From assembly GCA_938075435.1 (NCBI GenBank), contig CALJHL010000061.1:1-33316 (forward strand): 33,316 bases of DNA, written 5' to 3'. Under the pieces are notes generated by a model. It was given only the letters and a program-made list of their open reading frames with translations, was not told the origin of the DNA and did no database searches. A program made the position numbers and the translations under genes. This document shows positions 26,781 through 33,316 of this stretch, in pieces (position 1 is the first letter of the stretch; the number at the start of each line of letters is the position of its first letter). This stretch comes from an uncultured Thalassotalea sp. Its GTDB lineage: Bacteria > Pseudomonadota > Gammaproteobacteria > Enterobacterales > Alteromonadaceae.

Positions 26781-27207
26781 ATGAAAAATTACAGCCTTGG
26801 CTTAATATAGGCAGCGAGTTTATTAGTTGCAACAACCGTTAATGCAGACACTCAAGTTGGGGTGGGTGTTGACCAAGGATTTGGCGTTAGCGCACAATTT
26901 GACAATATTAATGTATTTGTTGGTAACGATGGTTTTAGTGCCGATTATCTGTTTGAGCAGGGCTCTTTTAGCAAAGATATCCCATTTAATTGGTATCTAG
27001 GTGCTGGCGTATTTATTGATAATGATGAAGGCTACGGCATTGCGAATGCCATTAGGATTAAAATTATATTTTGCTAAAAATTGGAATGCATACGCACATA
27101 TCTCGCCGGAGGTAGATTTTGATAGCAATAATCATGGCAATAACAAGGATGATGACAACGTTGAATTTGGCTTAAGTGGTTCGTTGGGCGTACGCTATTC
27201 ATTTTAA
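26781..27207 (+). pseudogene. Broken small outer-membrane beta-barrel-like gene
   Basis: The frame starting at ATG 26781 (AAGGA upstream) reads a signal peptide MKNYSLGLI, then TAG (26808-26810), then AASLLVATTVNADTQVGVGVDQGFGVSAQF. It continues as alternating polar/hydrophobic strands (FSADYLFEQGSF, WYLGAGVFIDND) until it meets the out-of-frame TGCTAA at about 27078. Around 27045 the protein sense moves to the +1 frame (MPLGLKLYFAKNWNAYAHISPEVDFD ... FGLSGSLGVRYSF, stop 27207), with the classic C-terminal strand ending in Phe. One stop (probably CAG to TAG) and one frameshift therefore break a protein of about 140 residues. The ORF-track entries 26862 and 27001 are pieces of it. Confidence 0.7.
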
Positions 27208-27263
27208 CCGTAATAAGTAAAGTATAATCAGGGTTAAAAGACTATAGCGATGATATGAGCGCC

Positions 27264-27293
27264 GGTAAGTGCCACACAGCAGACCTACTTACC
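27264..27293. terminator. Hairpin between convergent genes
   Basis: GGTAAGT / ACTTACC is a 7-bp perfect stem with a 16-base loop, between the end of the pseudogene and the stop of the minus-strand gene at 27294. No strong T-tract adjoins it. It may act as a bidirectional terminator, or be part of a repeat related to the palindrome at 23833. Confidence 0.35.
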
Positions 27294-27629
27294 TTAAACG
27301 GTATTAATATATATCGCCAAAGAATTAAGTAAGATCAACAATAATAAAATTGTCCGTGACAGGTTTCGTGATAGTGCGCAAAAAGCAAGACCTGAAAAAA
27401 GCTGTAAAACCTTACCTATAAAGACACCTTCAAAAATTCCGAATTGGTAAGCTAGTTGACGAATGATCAAGTTAGCTTCCATAGAAATATCGCCATGGAT
27501 CATGAAATTTAAAGTCGTAATATAATCGAGAGCAGCCGTTAAGCATAGCAATAACCAGAAAATTCTATACCTTTGCAAGGCATAATATACATTGGTCGTT
27601 AATGGCACGTTTTGATTTAAAATGATCAT
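27294..27629 (-). CDS. Small membrane protein, DUF5658-like
   Basis: A 111-residue protein has about three membrane spans (FWLLLCLTAALDYITTLNF, GIFEGVFIGKVLQLFSGLAFCAL, TILLLLILLNSLAIYI). The pattern ALDYITTLNFMIHG followed by SMEANLIIRQ and a GxxxGK-like segment resembles the DUF5658 family, whose function is unknown. It is isolated between a pseudogene and the pckA terminator, so context gives no clue. I am moderately confident it is a real gene because of its coherent membrane topology and the family-like acidic and glycine positions. Confidence 0.55.
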   Translation of the reverse strand: MIILNQNVPLTTNVYYALQRYRIFWLLLCLTAALDYITTLNFMIHGDISMEANLIIRQLAYQFGIFEGVFIGKVLQLFSGLAFCALSRNLSRTILLLLILLNSLAIYINTV

Positions 27630-27814
27630 AAATTAAGTCGGCAGGGCCCCTGCAGAAGAGTTAAAGTAAGACTTAAAGCCTAGTGCAAAAAGCTGGGAAA
27701 TCAAATACAGTGCGCAAGTGATATTGCTGAGAAAGCCATCCTAAGCTAGTTTTATAGTGATTTTATTTCGAATTGTTAGTGACTTAGCTTTTATAAAAAA
27801 CATTAACAAACAAG

Positions 27815-27840
27815 CAAAAAAAAGCCGCTACAAGCGGCTC
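27815..27840 (-). terminator. Intrinsic terminator of pckA
   Basis: On the minus strand AGCCGC-TTGTA-GCGGCT forms a 6-bp GC-rich stem with a five-base loop and is followed by eight T residues. It lies about 30 bases after the pckA stop. Confidence 0.92.
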
Positions 27841-27870
27841 TATATAATGATAAATATTGAGTTTAAGCTA

Positions 27871-29478
27871 TTATAGCTGTGGTCCGGCAGCGACTAGGTT
27901 AGTTCCGTGCTCATTGTCGGTGAATTTATCAAAGTTGTTAACGAAGCGCTTGGCCAAATCATTAGCTTTACTATCCCAATCACTCGCTTGTGCATAAGTA
28001 TCACGAGGGTCGAGGATGCTGCTATCAACATCATGTAAGGCTTTAGGAACACTTAAATTGAATAATGGTAAAGAGTGCATTTCAGCATTATCAATAGAGC
28101 CATCAAGGATTGCGTCAATAATGGCGCGCGTGTCTTTAATTGAAATGCGTTTACCAGTACCATTCCAACCGGTGTTAACCAAGTAAGCTTCGGCACCAGC
28201 TGCTTGCATACGCTTTACTAAAACTTCGGCATATTTAGTTGGGTGTAAGCTTAAGAAAGCGGCACCAAAACAACTTGAAAACGTTGGTGTCGGTTCGGTA
28301 ATGCCACGCTCTGTACCAGCAAGCTTGGCGGTAAATCCAGACAAGAAATAATACTCTGTTTGCTCTGGAGTTAATTTAGCTACTGGAGGTAATACACCAA
28401 ACGCATCAGCGGTTAAAAAGATAACTTTTTTGGCATGACCGGCTTTAGAAACAGGTTTAACAATATTTTCGATGTGGTGGATCGGGTAAGAAACACGAGT
28501 GTTTTCAGTTTTTGAACCGTCGTCATAATCGATAACGCCTTGCTCATTAACTACCACATTTTCAAGTAATGCATCACGACGGATAGCATTAAAAATATCA
28601 GGTTCATTTTCTTGGCTTAAATTTATGGTTTTTGCATAGCAACCACCTTCAAAATTAAATACGCCATTTTCATCCCAACCGTGTTCGTCATCGCCGATAA
28701 GTTGACGTTTAGGATCTGTAGAAAGGGTAGTTTTACCGGTACCTGATAAACCAAAGAATACTGCGGTATCGCCATCTTCGCCGACGTTGGCACTACAGTG
28801 CATAGAGGCAATACCTCTAAGAGGAAGTAGGTAGTTCATCATTGAGAACATGCCCTTCTTCATTTCACCGCCATACCAAGTACCACCAATTAACTGCATT
28901 TTTTCAGTTAAGTTAAAGGCAACAAAGTTTTCAGAATTTAAGCCTTGCGCTTGCCAATCTGGATTATTAGTTTTTGCGCCATTCATAACAATGAAGTCAG
29001 GTTCATAACTGGCAAGTTCAGCATCAGTAGGACGAATGAACATGTTTTTAACAAAATGTGCTTGCCAAGCGACTTCGGTAATAAAACGCACTTTTAAGCG
29101 GGTATTGTCATTGGCACCACAAAAAGTATCGACCACAAACAAACGTTTGCCAGATAATTGCTCAGTGACTAAGCCTTTAAGATGATCCCATGTTTCTGGA
29201 GTCATTGGTTTATTATCGTTTTTACCTTGATCAGACCACCATACAGTGTCACGGCTTACATCATCGCGAACAATGTATTTATCTTTTGGTGAGCGGCCAG
29301 TAAAAATACCGGTATCAACAGCAACTGCCCCTGAAGTGGTCACTTTACCTAACTCATAACCTTCTAAACCAGCTTTTGTTTCTTCTGCAAACAATACTTC
29401 ATACGAAGGATTGTGAACGATTTCAGTGGTTTGGTTAATGCCGTATTTTGATAAGTCGATGGTTTTAGCCGTTGTCAT
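27871..29478 (-). CDS. pckA: Phosphoenolpyruvate carboxykinase (ATP)
   Basis: PckA converts oxaloacetate and ATP to phosphoenolpyruvate, CO2 and ADP, the entry step of gluconeogenesis. The 535-residue length is typical. Motifs include [14 protein letters not shown], the kinase-1a loop [11 protein letters not shown], the metal-binding [24 protein letters not shown], and the adenine-binding region near the C-terminus ([20 protein letters not shown]). GGGAG precedes the ATG. It is separated from upstream hslO by 242 bases and should have its own promoter. Gluconeogenic growth on amino acids or organic acids fits a marine heterotroph. Confidence 0.98.
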   Translation of the reverse strand: MTTAKTIDLSKYGINQTTEIVHNPSYEVLFAEETKAGLEGYELGKVTTSGAVAVDTGIFTGRSPKDKYIVRDDVSRDTVWWSDQGKNDNKPMTPETWDHLKGLVTEQLSGKRLFVVDTFCGANDNTRLKVRFITEVAWQAHFVKNMFIRPTDAELASYEPDFIVMNGAKTNNPDWQAQGLNSENFVAFNLTEKMQLIGGTWYGGEMKKGMFSMMNYLLPLRGIASMHCSANVGEDGDTAVFFGLSGTGKTTLSTDPKRQLIGDDEHGWDENGVFNFEGGCYAKTINLSQENEPDIFNAIRRDALLENVVVNEQGVIDYDDGSKTENTRVSYPIHHIENIVKPVSKAGHAKKVIFLTADAFGVLPPVAKLTPEQTEYYFLSGFTAKLAGTERGITEPTPTFSSCFGAAFLSLHPTKYAEVLVKRMQAAGAEAYLVNTGWNGTGKRISIKDTRAIIDAILDGSIDNAEMHSLPLFNLSVPKALHDVDSSILDPRDTYAQASDWDSKANDLAKRFVNNFDKFTDNEHGTNLVAAGPQL

Positions 29479-29581
29479 TATTACTAGCTCCCGAGGGCTG
29501 GTTAGAGTAAAAATTCTAATAAATCGATTGATTGTGTGAATATTAACGAAAATTTAGAAGCTTGAAAAGGTAATAATAGCT

Positions 29582-29610
29582 AAAAATGAAAGTTTTTTGT
29601 AAAACTTTCA
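29582..29610 (-). terminator. AT-rich hairpin downstream of hslO
   Basis: TGAAAGTTTT / AAAACTTTCA is a perfect 10-bp inverted repeat with a four-base loop. Read on the minus strand it is followed by TTTTTA, so it can serve as a terminator for hslO-hslR. Because it also lies upstream of pckA it could instead be a regulatory site. The remaining bases between hslO and pckA show no ORF. Confidence 0.5.
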
Positions 29611-29720
29611 TCAACAGTCTCAAAATTACTAGTTATAACTCGCTACCAAGTGATTTACTTAGCTTTCGCTAGCCAATTAATGAATTTTTGAGCACTAAAA
29701 AGCTATAAGATATAACCAGT

Positions 29721-30587
29721 TTAGTGTTGAGCCTTGGGGTTCAAAAGTGGCTCGAGTAATTGTTGATCAAATTGGTATTTGGTTTTACAAAAATCACACG
29801 TCATACTAATATTTTGATGTTCAGCCAAATGCTCTAAAATCGATTCTTTACCCATGTTGGCAATAGCCGACAAACATTTATCGGCAGAACAACCGCAAAC
29901 AAACGTAACAGGTTGCGGATCAAACAATAATACCTGTTGTTCATGGTATAAACGATACAGCAAGTCATTGGCGGAAAGTGAATAGACTTCTTCGGCTTTT
30001 AAGGTGGCGGTGAGCTGGGCGATATGATCAAAATCTTGTAATTGTCGCTCTTTATCGTCAGAGTCTGGAACCACTTGTAATAAACTGCCACCAGCTTGCA
30101 AGGTATTAGCATCGGCAAATAGCCAAATTTTAGTCGCTAATTGCTCTGAAGAGGCAAAATAATGCTCTAAACATTGCGCTAACGTTTGTCCTTCTAAGGC
30201 AACCACCCCTTGATAACGTTCACCTTTTTTCGGAATGATGGTGATAACCATATTGGCTTTGCCCATTAACTGCTGCAAACTGTCGCCCGTTAATTCGCCT
30301 TGTACTTTGGCAATGCCACGCATTTGTTGTAAGTTGTTGCCATTGATTACCGCATATTTTACTGGTCCATCACCTTGCAATTGCACCGAAATCTCGCCTT
30401 CAAATTTTAATGTGGCGGTTAATAAACAACTAGCGGCTAATAATTCCCCTAACAGTTGCGTCACTGCCGGCGGGTAGTCATGTTTATCGATAATGTCTTT
30501 GAAACTTTTATCAAGTTGTACGAGTTCGCCACGGGCGTGAAGATCTTCGAAAAGGTAGCGATTTAATACATCGTTGTTAAGGGCCAC
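29721..30587 (-). CDS. hslO: Redox-regulated chaperone Hsp33
   Basis: Hsp33 is an ATP-independent holdase switched on by oxidation and heat, through zinc release from four cysteines. The CxC and CxxC zinc motifs are present as VCGC and CDFC near the C-terminus. The start is corrected to GTG at 30587, giving VALNNDVLNRYLFEDLHARGELV, aligned with the family start; AAAGGAA inside the hslR end supplies the ribosome binding site. The ORF-track start at 30650 would overlap hslR by 62 bases and add 21 unsupported residues. The resulting length is 288. It lies one base after hslR. Confidence 0.95.
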   Translation of the reverse strand: MALNNDVLNRYLFEDLHARGELVQLDKSFKDIIDKHDYPPAVTQLLGELLAASCLLTATLKFEGEISVQLQGDGPVKYAVINGNNLQQMRGIAKVQGELTGDSLQQLMGKANMVITIIPKKGERYQGVVALEGQTLAQCLEHYFASSEQLATKIWLFADANTLQAGGSLLQVVPDSDDKERQLQDFDHIAQLTATLKAEEVYSLSANDLLYRLYHEQQVLLFDPQPVTFVCGCSADKCLSAIANMGKESILEHLAEHQNISMTCDFCKTKYQFDQQLLEPLLNPKAQH

Positions 30588-30588
30588 A

Positions 30589-31014
30589 TTATTTCCTTTG
30601 TTTAAATTGTCGAATCTGTCGACGTTGTTTTTTATCGGGTTTAGTATCACTAGCCGGGCTTAATAAAATTCCTTGCCGTCTTGCTTCAGCCGTTTTTTCA
30701 CGAGTTTCGATGCTGGCAGAGGTTTCTACATATAAAGTTTGGGCAAAAGCTGCATCTCGACGTTTATCGGCAAGAATTAAGATACTCACTTCTTTTTCGT
30801 CAAAGCCTTGTCTGATTTTTATTTTGTCCCCCAGCGCTACAGTTTTACTGGCTTTGGTGCGCTGACCGTTATAAAACACTTTACCACCATTAATCATTTG
30901 CTTGGCAATCGCTCGAGTTTTATAAAACCGCGCCGTCCACAACCACTTATCGAGCCGCACCGGTAAGGGGGATTCAGAGTCGTTAGTCAGTGCTTTATTG
31001 GCTGTTTTAGTCAT
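30589..31014 (-). CDS. hslR: Heat-shock ribosome-associated protein Hsp15
   Basis: Hsp15 is an S4-domain RNA-binding protein that rescues stalled 50S subunits carrying nascent chains. The S4 motif is VRLDKWLWTARFYKTRAIAKQMINGGKVFYNGQRTKASKTVALGD, residues about 18-65. The C-terminal tail is basic and disordered-looking (KPDKKQRRQIRQFKQRK), as in the family. The 141-residue length is normal. It is co-transcribed with hslO, the usual arrangement, and its 3' end holds the hslO ribosome binding site. Confidence 0.95.
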   Translation of the reverse strand: MTKTANKALTNDSESPLPVRLDKWLWTARFYKTRAIAKQMINGGKVFYNGQRTKASKTVALGDKIKIRQGFDEKEVSILILADKRRDAAFAQTLYVETSASIETREKTAEARRQGILLSPASDTKPDKKQRRQIRQFKQRK

Positions 31015-31080
31015 AAATTAGTCTGCTCGGATTTTCGCAAAAAGTAACATAAAGCGCAAATTTTTGCCAGTCGCTGATGT

Positions 31081-31097
31081 TAACGGTATGTAACGGT
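31081..31097. promoter_or_regulatory. Ten-base-period direct repeat between hslR and gspC
   Basis: TAACGGT-ATG-TAACGGT repeats a 7-base half site at exactly 10-base period, one DNA turn. Tandem half sites of this geometry are typical of OmpR-family regulators. It lies about 30 bases upstream of the candidate gspC -35. The binding protein is unknown. Confidence 0.4.
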
Positions 31098-31128
31098 TTA
31101 AATTTTAGCAAAAAATTACGTTATGGTC

Positions 31129-31157
31129 TTGTTGATAAGGCGCTGCTGACGTATTAT
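31129..31157 (+). promoter_or_regulatory. Candidate sigma70 promoter for gspC
   Basis: TTGTTG (31129-31134) and TATTAT (31152-31157) are 17 bases apart, and the -10 ends 40 bases before the gspC start codon. Each hexamer has one or two mismatches to consensus. Confidence 0.5.
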
Positions 31158-31196
31158 CAGAGCAACAAATATTGCTAGTTATTTAAATAAGCCATC

Positions 31197-32159
31197 ATGG
31201 ATTTAGTGTTAATTACAAATAAGTTAGAAACTTTATGGGCTAAGGTGCCGCAAGAACGCATAACTAAAGCGTTAATACTTGCTTTACTGGCCTATATTGC
31301 TTTTTGGTTTGCAGACTTTACTTGGAATTTAATGCCCAGTTCGGTAGATAAAATAGTAACTGTACAACAACAAAATGCTAATCAATCGGCCAATACCCTG
31401 CAAGTTGATACCAGCGCCTTAAAAAAGCTGAATTTATTTGGCGAATATAATAAGCAACCGGTGGTAGTACAACAAACGGTCAAAACAATTGCATCAGCAC
31501 CTGAAACTAAATTGCAATTAACTCTGACCGGTTTGGTGGCTTCAGATGAGCCTGAAATTGCGGCGGCAATCATTGAGTCGAAGGGCAAACAAGAAACCTA
31601 TGGTATTGATGATAAAATTGAAGGTACCAGGGCTATTCTGAAACAAGTCTATATTGATCGAGTTATTATTGAAAGTTCTGGTCGCTTAGAAACATTGATG
31701 TTGGATGGTTTCGACTATACTAAGGATGTTTTAGCAGAACAACAACGTCCGGTAGAGGCAAATAATAGCCGGTTAAAAATGAAAACTGATCAAGGGTTAA
31801 ATTTGCGGACTTCGCCTAAGGTTGATCTTGCCAAGCAAGCTAGGATCAAAGAACGAGTTTCAAAAGCACGAGCCGAGATCCTTGAAAATCCGGGTAAACT
31901 AACGGACTACATTAAAATTTCACCTTATCGAAAAGATGGCAAAGTAGTTGGTTATCGACTCATGCCAAATAAAGATCCGGAATTTTTCACCGAGGTTGGC
32001 TTAGTTGCTGGCGATGTCGCCGTACAAATAAATGGTAAAGACTTAACGGATATGCGCCAAGCTCAACAGGCGTTAATTGAGTTAAGAAAAGCCGAACATG
32101 TAGATTTATTGGTTAATCGTGACGGTGAGTTACACGATATTTCATTAGGCCTAAAATAA
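31197..32159 (+). CDS. gspC: Type II secretion system inner-membrane protein GspC
   Basis: GspC connects the inner-membrane platform of the type II secretion system to the GspD secretin. The 320-residue protein has one N-terminal membrane span (ITKALILALLAYIAFWFADFTW), the homology region beginning near LKKLNLFGEY and continuing through KLQLTLTGLVASDEPEIAAAIIESKGKQETYGIDDKI, and a C-terminal PDZ-like domain (GYRLMPNKDPEFFTEVGLVAGDVAVQINGKDLTDMRQAQQAL). The upstream ribosome binding site is weak. gspD follows after 22 bases, which fits the gsp operon order. Confidence 0.93.
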   Translation: MDLVLITNKLETLWAKVPQERITKALILALLAYIAFWFADFTWNLMPSSVDKIVTVQQQNANQSANTLQVDTSALKKLNLFGEYNKQPVVVQQTVKTIASAPETKLQLTLTGLVASDEPEIAAAIIESKGKQETYGIDDKIEGTRAILKQVYIDRVIIESSGRLETLMLDGFDYTKDVLAEQQRPVEANNSRLKMKTDQGLNLRTSPKVDLAKQARIKERVSKARAEILENPGKLTDYIKISPYRKDGKVVGYRLMPNKDPEFFTEVGLVAGDVAVQINGKDLTDMRQAQQALIELRKAEHVDLLVNRDGELHDISLGLK

Positions 32160-32181
32160 TTAAATTTTTTGGAGAGACTTC

Positions 32182-33316
32182 ATGCGCCTTATTTTAAGCG
32201 CTAAGCAAATAAAACGGACAGCGATTAATATATTAGCTGCCCTTTCAATAACTTTTACCTTCGGTATAGTGTCCGTGTCTGCGGCACAATACTCCCCTAA
32301 TTTTAAGGGAACAGAAATAACTGAATTTATTAATATTATTGGTAAAAATCTGAAAAAGACCATTATCGTTGATCCCAAGGTTCGCGGTAAAATTAATGTT
32401 CGAAGTTATGATCTACTAACCGAAGACCAGTATTATCAGTTCTTTTTAAATGTGCTAGAAGTGTATGGATTTTCGGTAGTGGAAATGGACAATAATGTCC
32501 TAAAAGTGATACCCAATAAAAATGCTAAAACGGCGGCTATTCCGGTTGTAGGTGATGAAAACCCAGGCCAGGGTGATGAAATGGTTACCCGGGTAGTAGA
32601 AGTTAAAAATGTTTCGGTGCGTGAGTTATCGCCATTATTAAGACAGTTAAGCGATCAAGCTGGTGGTGGTAATGTAGTTCATTATGAGCCTTCTAATGTA
32701 ATTATGTTAACTGGCACGGCAGCAGTGGTGAATCGTTTAGTTAATATTATCACTCGGGTTGATAAAGCTGGTGACCAAGGTGTGCAAATTATTAAGTTAA
32801 AACACGCCTCTGCCAGTGAAATTGTCCGCATTATTGAAAACATTAATAAACCAGCTTCTGGTAAAAGCGATACTCCTGCTTTTTTAATTCCTAAAATTGT
32901 TGCTGACGATCGCTCTAACGCGGTTATTATTAGTGGTGAAGGCCAAGCACGGGACCGTATCGTTCGGCTAATTAGTCGCCTTGATACCGAGTTAGAAACC
33001 GTCGGTAATACTCGAGTTTATTATTTAAAATATTCAAAAGCTGAAGACTTGGTGCCGGTTTTACAAAATGTTAGTGCCAGCATACAGGTGACTACCAGCT
33101 CAACAGCCAGCACCTCCTCTAACTCAGCTGCTAGAAAACGTAGTGCCTCAAAAAGTGATGTTAGCATTGAGGCTCACGATGACACTAACGCGCTGGTTAT
33201 AACCGCAGAACCCGATATGTTACGTTCTCTAGAATCGGTTATTCGTCAACTTGATGTCCGCCGCGCACAAGTTTTGGTGGAAGCAATTATTGTCGAAGTG
33301 TTTGAAACTGAAGGTT
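32182..33316 (+). CDS. gspD: Type II secretion system secretin GspD, N-terminal part
   Basis: The ORF is absent from the track because it runs off the window. The ATG at 32182 has GGAGAG upstream and reads MRLILSAKQ with a signal peptide (ILAALSITFTFGIVSVSAA). It continues through the N0 domain (TEITEFINIIGKNLKKTIIVDPKVRGKINVRSYD) and repeated N1-N3 domains (VVEVKNVSVRELSPLLRQL, IIKLKHASASEIVRII, VYYLKYSKAEDLVPVL). The serine/threonine-rich insert in the N3 region (TTSSTASTSSNSAARKRSAS) is a usual variable stretch. The last residues reach VLVEAIIVEVFETEG, the start of the secretin core; about 378 codons are present. Confidence 0.95.
   Translation, partial: MRLILSAKQIKRTAINILAALSITFTFGIVSVSAAQYSPNFKGTEITEFINIIGKNLKKTIIVDPKVRGKINVRSYDLLTEDQYYQFFLNVLEVYGFSVVEMDNNVLKVIPNKNAKTAAIPVVGDENPGQGDEMVTRVVEVKNVSVRELSPLLRQLSDQAGGGNVVHYEPSNVIMLTGTAAVVNRLVNIITRVDKAGDQGVQIIKLKHASASEIVRIIENINKPASGKSDTPAFLIPKIVADDRSNAVIISGEGQARDRIVRLISRLDTELETVGNTRVYYLKYSKAEDLVPVLQNVSASIQVTTSSTASTSSNSAARKRSASKSDVSIEAHDDTNALVITAEPDMLRSLESVIRQLDVRRAQVLVEAIIVEVFETEG

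Noticed and set aside
26808-27080. Programmed stop readthrough or frameshifting in the small outer-membrane-type gene
   Set aside because: Two independent lesions, no slippery heptamer or supporting structure seen, and gene-poor surroundings make simple decay more likely.
27001-27207. 68-residue ORF as an independent gene
   Set aside because: Its first residues are an out-of-frame translation of the upstream sequence; the meaningful part continues the broken beta-barrel gene.
1-33316. CRISPR arrays, tRNA or rRNA genes, toxin-antitoxin pairs, intact insertion sequences
   Set aside because: No regularly spaced repeats, cloverleaf-like segments, transposase motifs or paired small toxin-like genes were recognised on either strand.

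Overview
This window looks like chromosomal DNA from a marine gammaproteobacterium of the Alteromonadales, most likely Colwelliaceae-like (Colwellia or Thalassotalea type). The basis is AT-rich coding sequence, the conserved gammaproteobacterial block yibN-grxC-secB-gpsA next to gpmI-envC, and complete Cpx and EnvZ/OmpR systems. The taxon is inferred from gene content and protein style, not from a marker search. No tRNA, rRNA, CRISPR array, prophage or intact transposase was seen.

Layout. 1-1799 (minus): the 5' end of an envC-like murein hydrolase activator, preceded by gpmI. 2097-4374 (plus): rhodanese (yibN-like), grxC, secB and gpsA, closed by a rho-independent terminator. 4420-7759: a leader with alternative hairpins and a possible 27-residue peptide, then a secreted fusion of a degenerate Shewanella-like phosphatase domain and a kinase-like domain, then a membrane protein of the ATP/ADP (Npt/Tlc-type) translocase family. 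7801-10370: trmL, fieF and a secreted lysophospholipase-like hydrolase. 10439-13236: cpxRA divergent from a cpxP/spy-like gene, with a CpxR-box-like repeat between them. 13375-17709: an apparent operon of an exported S33 peptidase-like hydrolase, a NatAB-type ABC exporter, an ECF-like sigma factor and a small membrane protein that could be its anti-sigma factor. 17706-20960 (minus): an NADPH-dependent FMN reductase-like protein, a MITE-like palindromic element, and tex. 21130-26451 (plus): greB, ompR-envZ and a yqiJ-yqiK (flotillin) pair. 26452-27629: a decayed region with a broken outer-membrane-type gene (internal TAG plus frameshift) and a small DUF5658-like membrane protein. 27871-31014 (minus): pckA, hslO and hslR. 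31197-33316 (plus): gspC and the start of gspD of a type II secretion system; gspD runs off the window and is missing from the ORF track.

How the genes fit together. Much of the window concerns the cell envelope: EnvC, SecB, CpxRA/CpxP, EnvZ/OmpR, YqiJK, the type II secretion system and several exported hydrolases. HslO/HslR, GrxC and Tex/GreB are stress and transcription housekeeping genes.

The most unusual unit is 4473-7759. It places an exported protein, with an apparently intact kinase-like motif set and a phosphatase domain lacking several metal ligands, immediately upstream of a nucleotide-translocase-family protein. The idea that the transporter supplies nucleotide to an envelope-located kinase is an inference and is presented as such.
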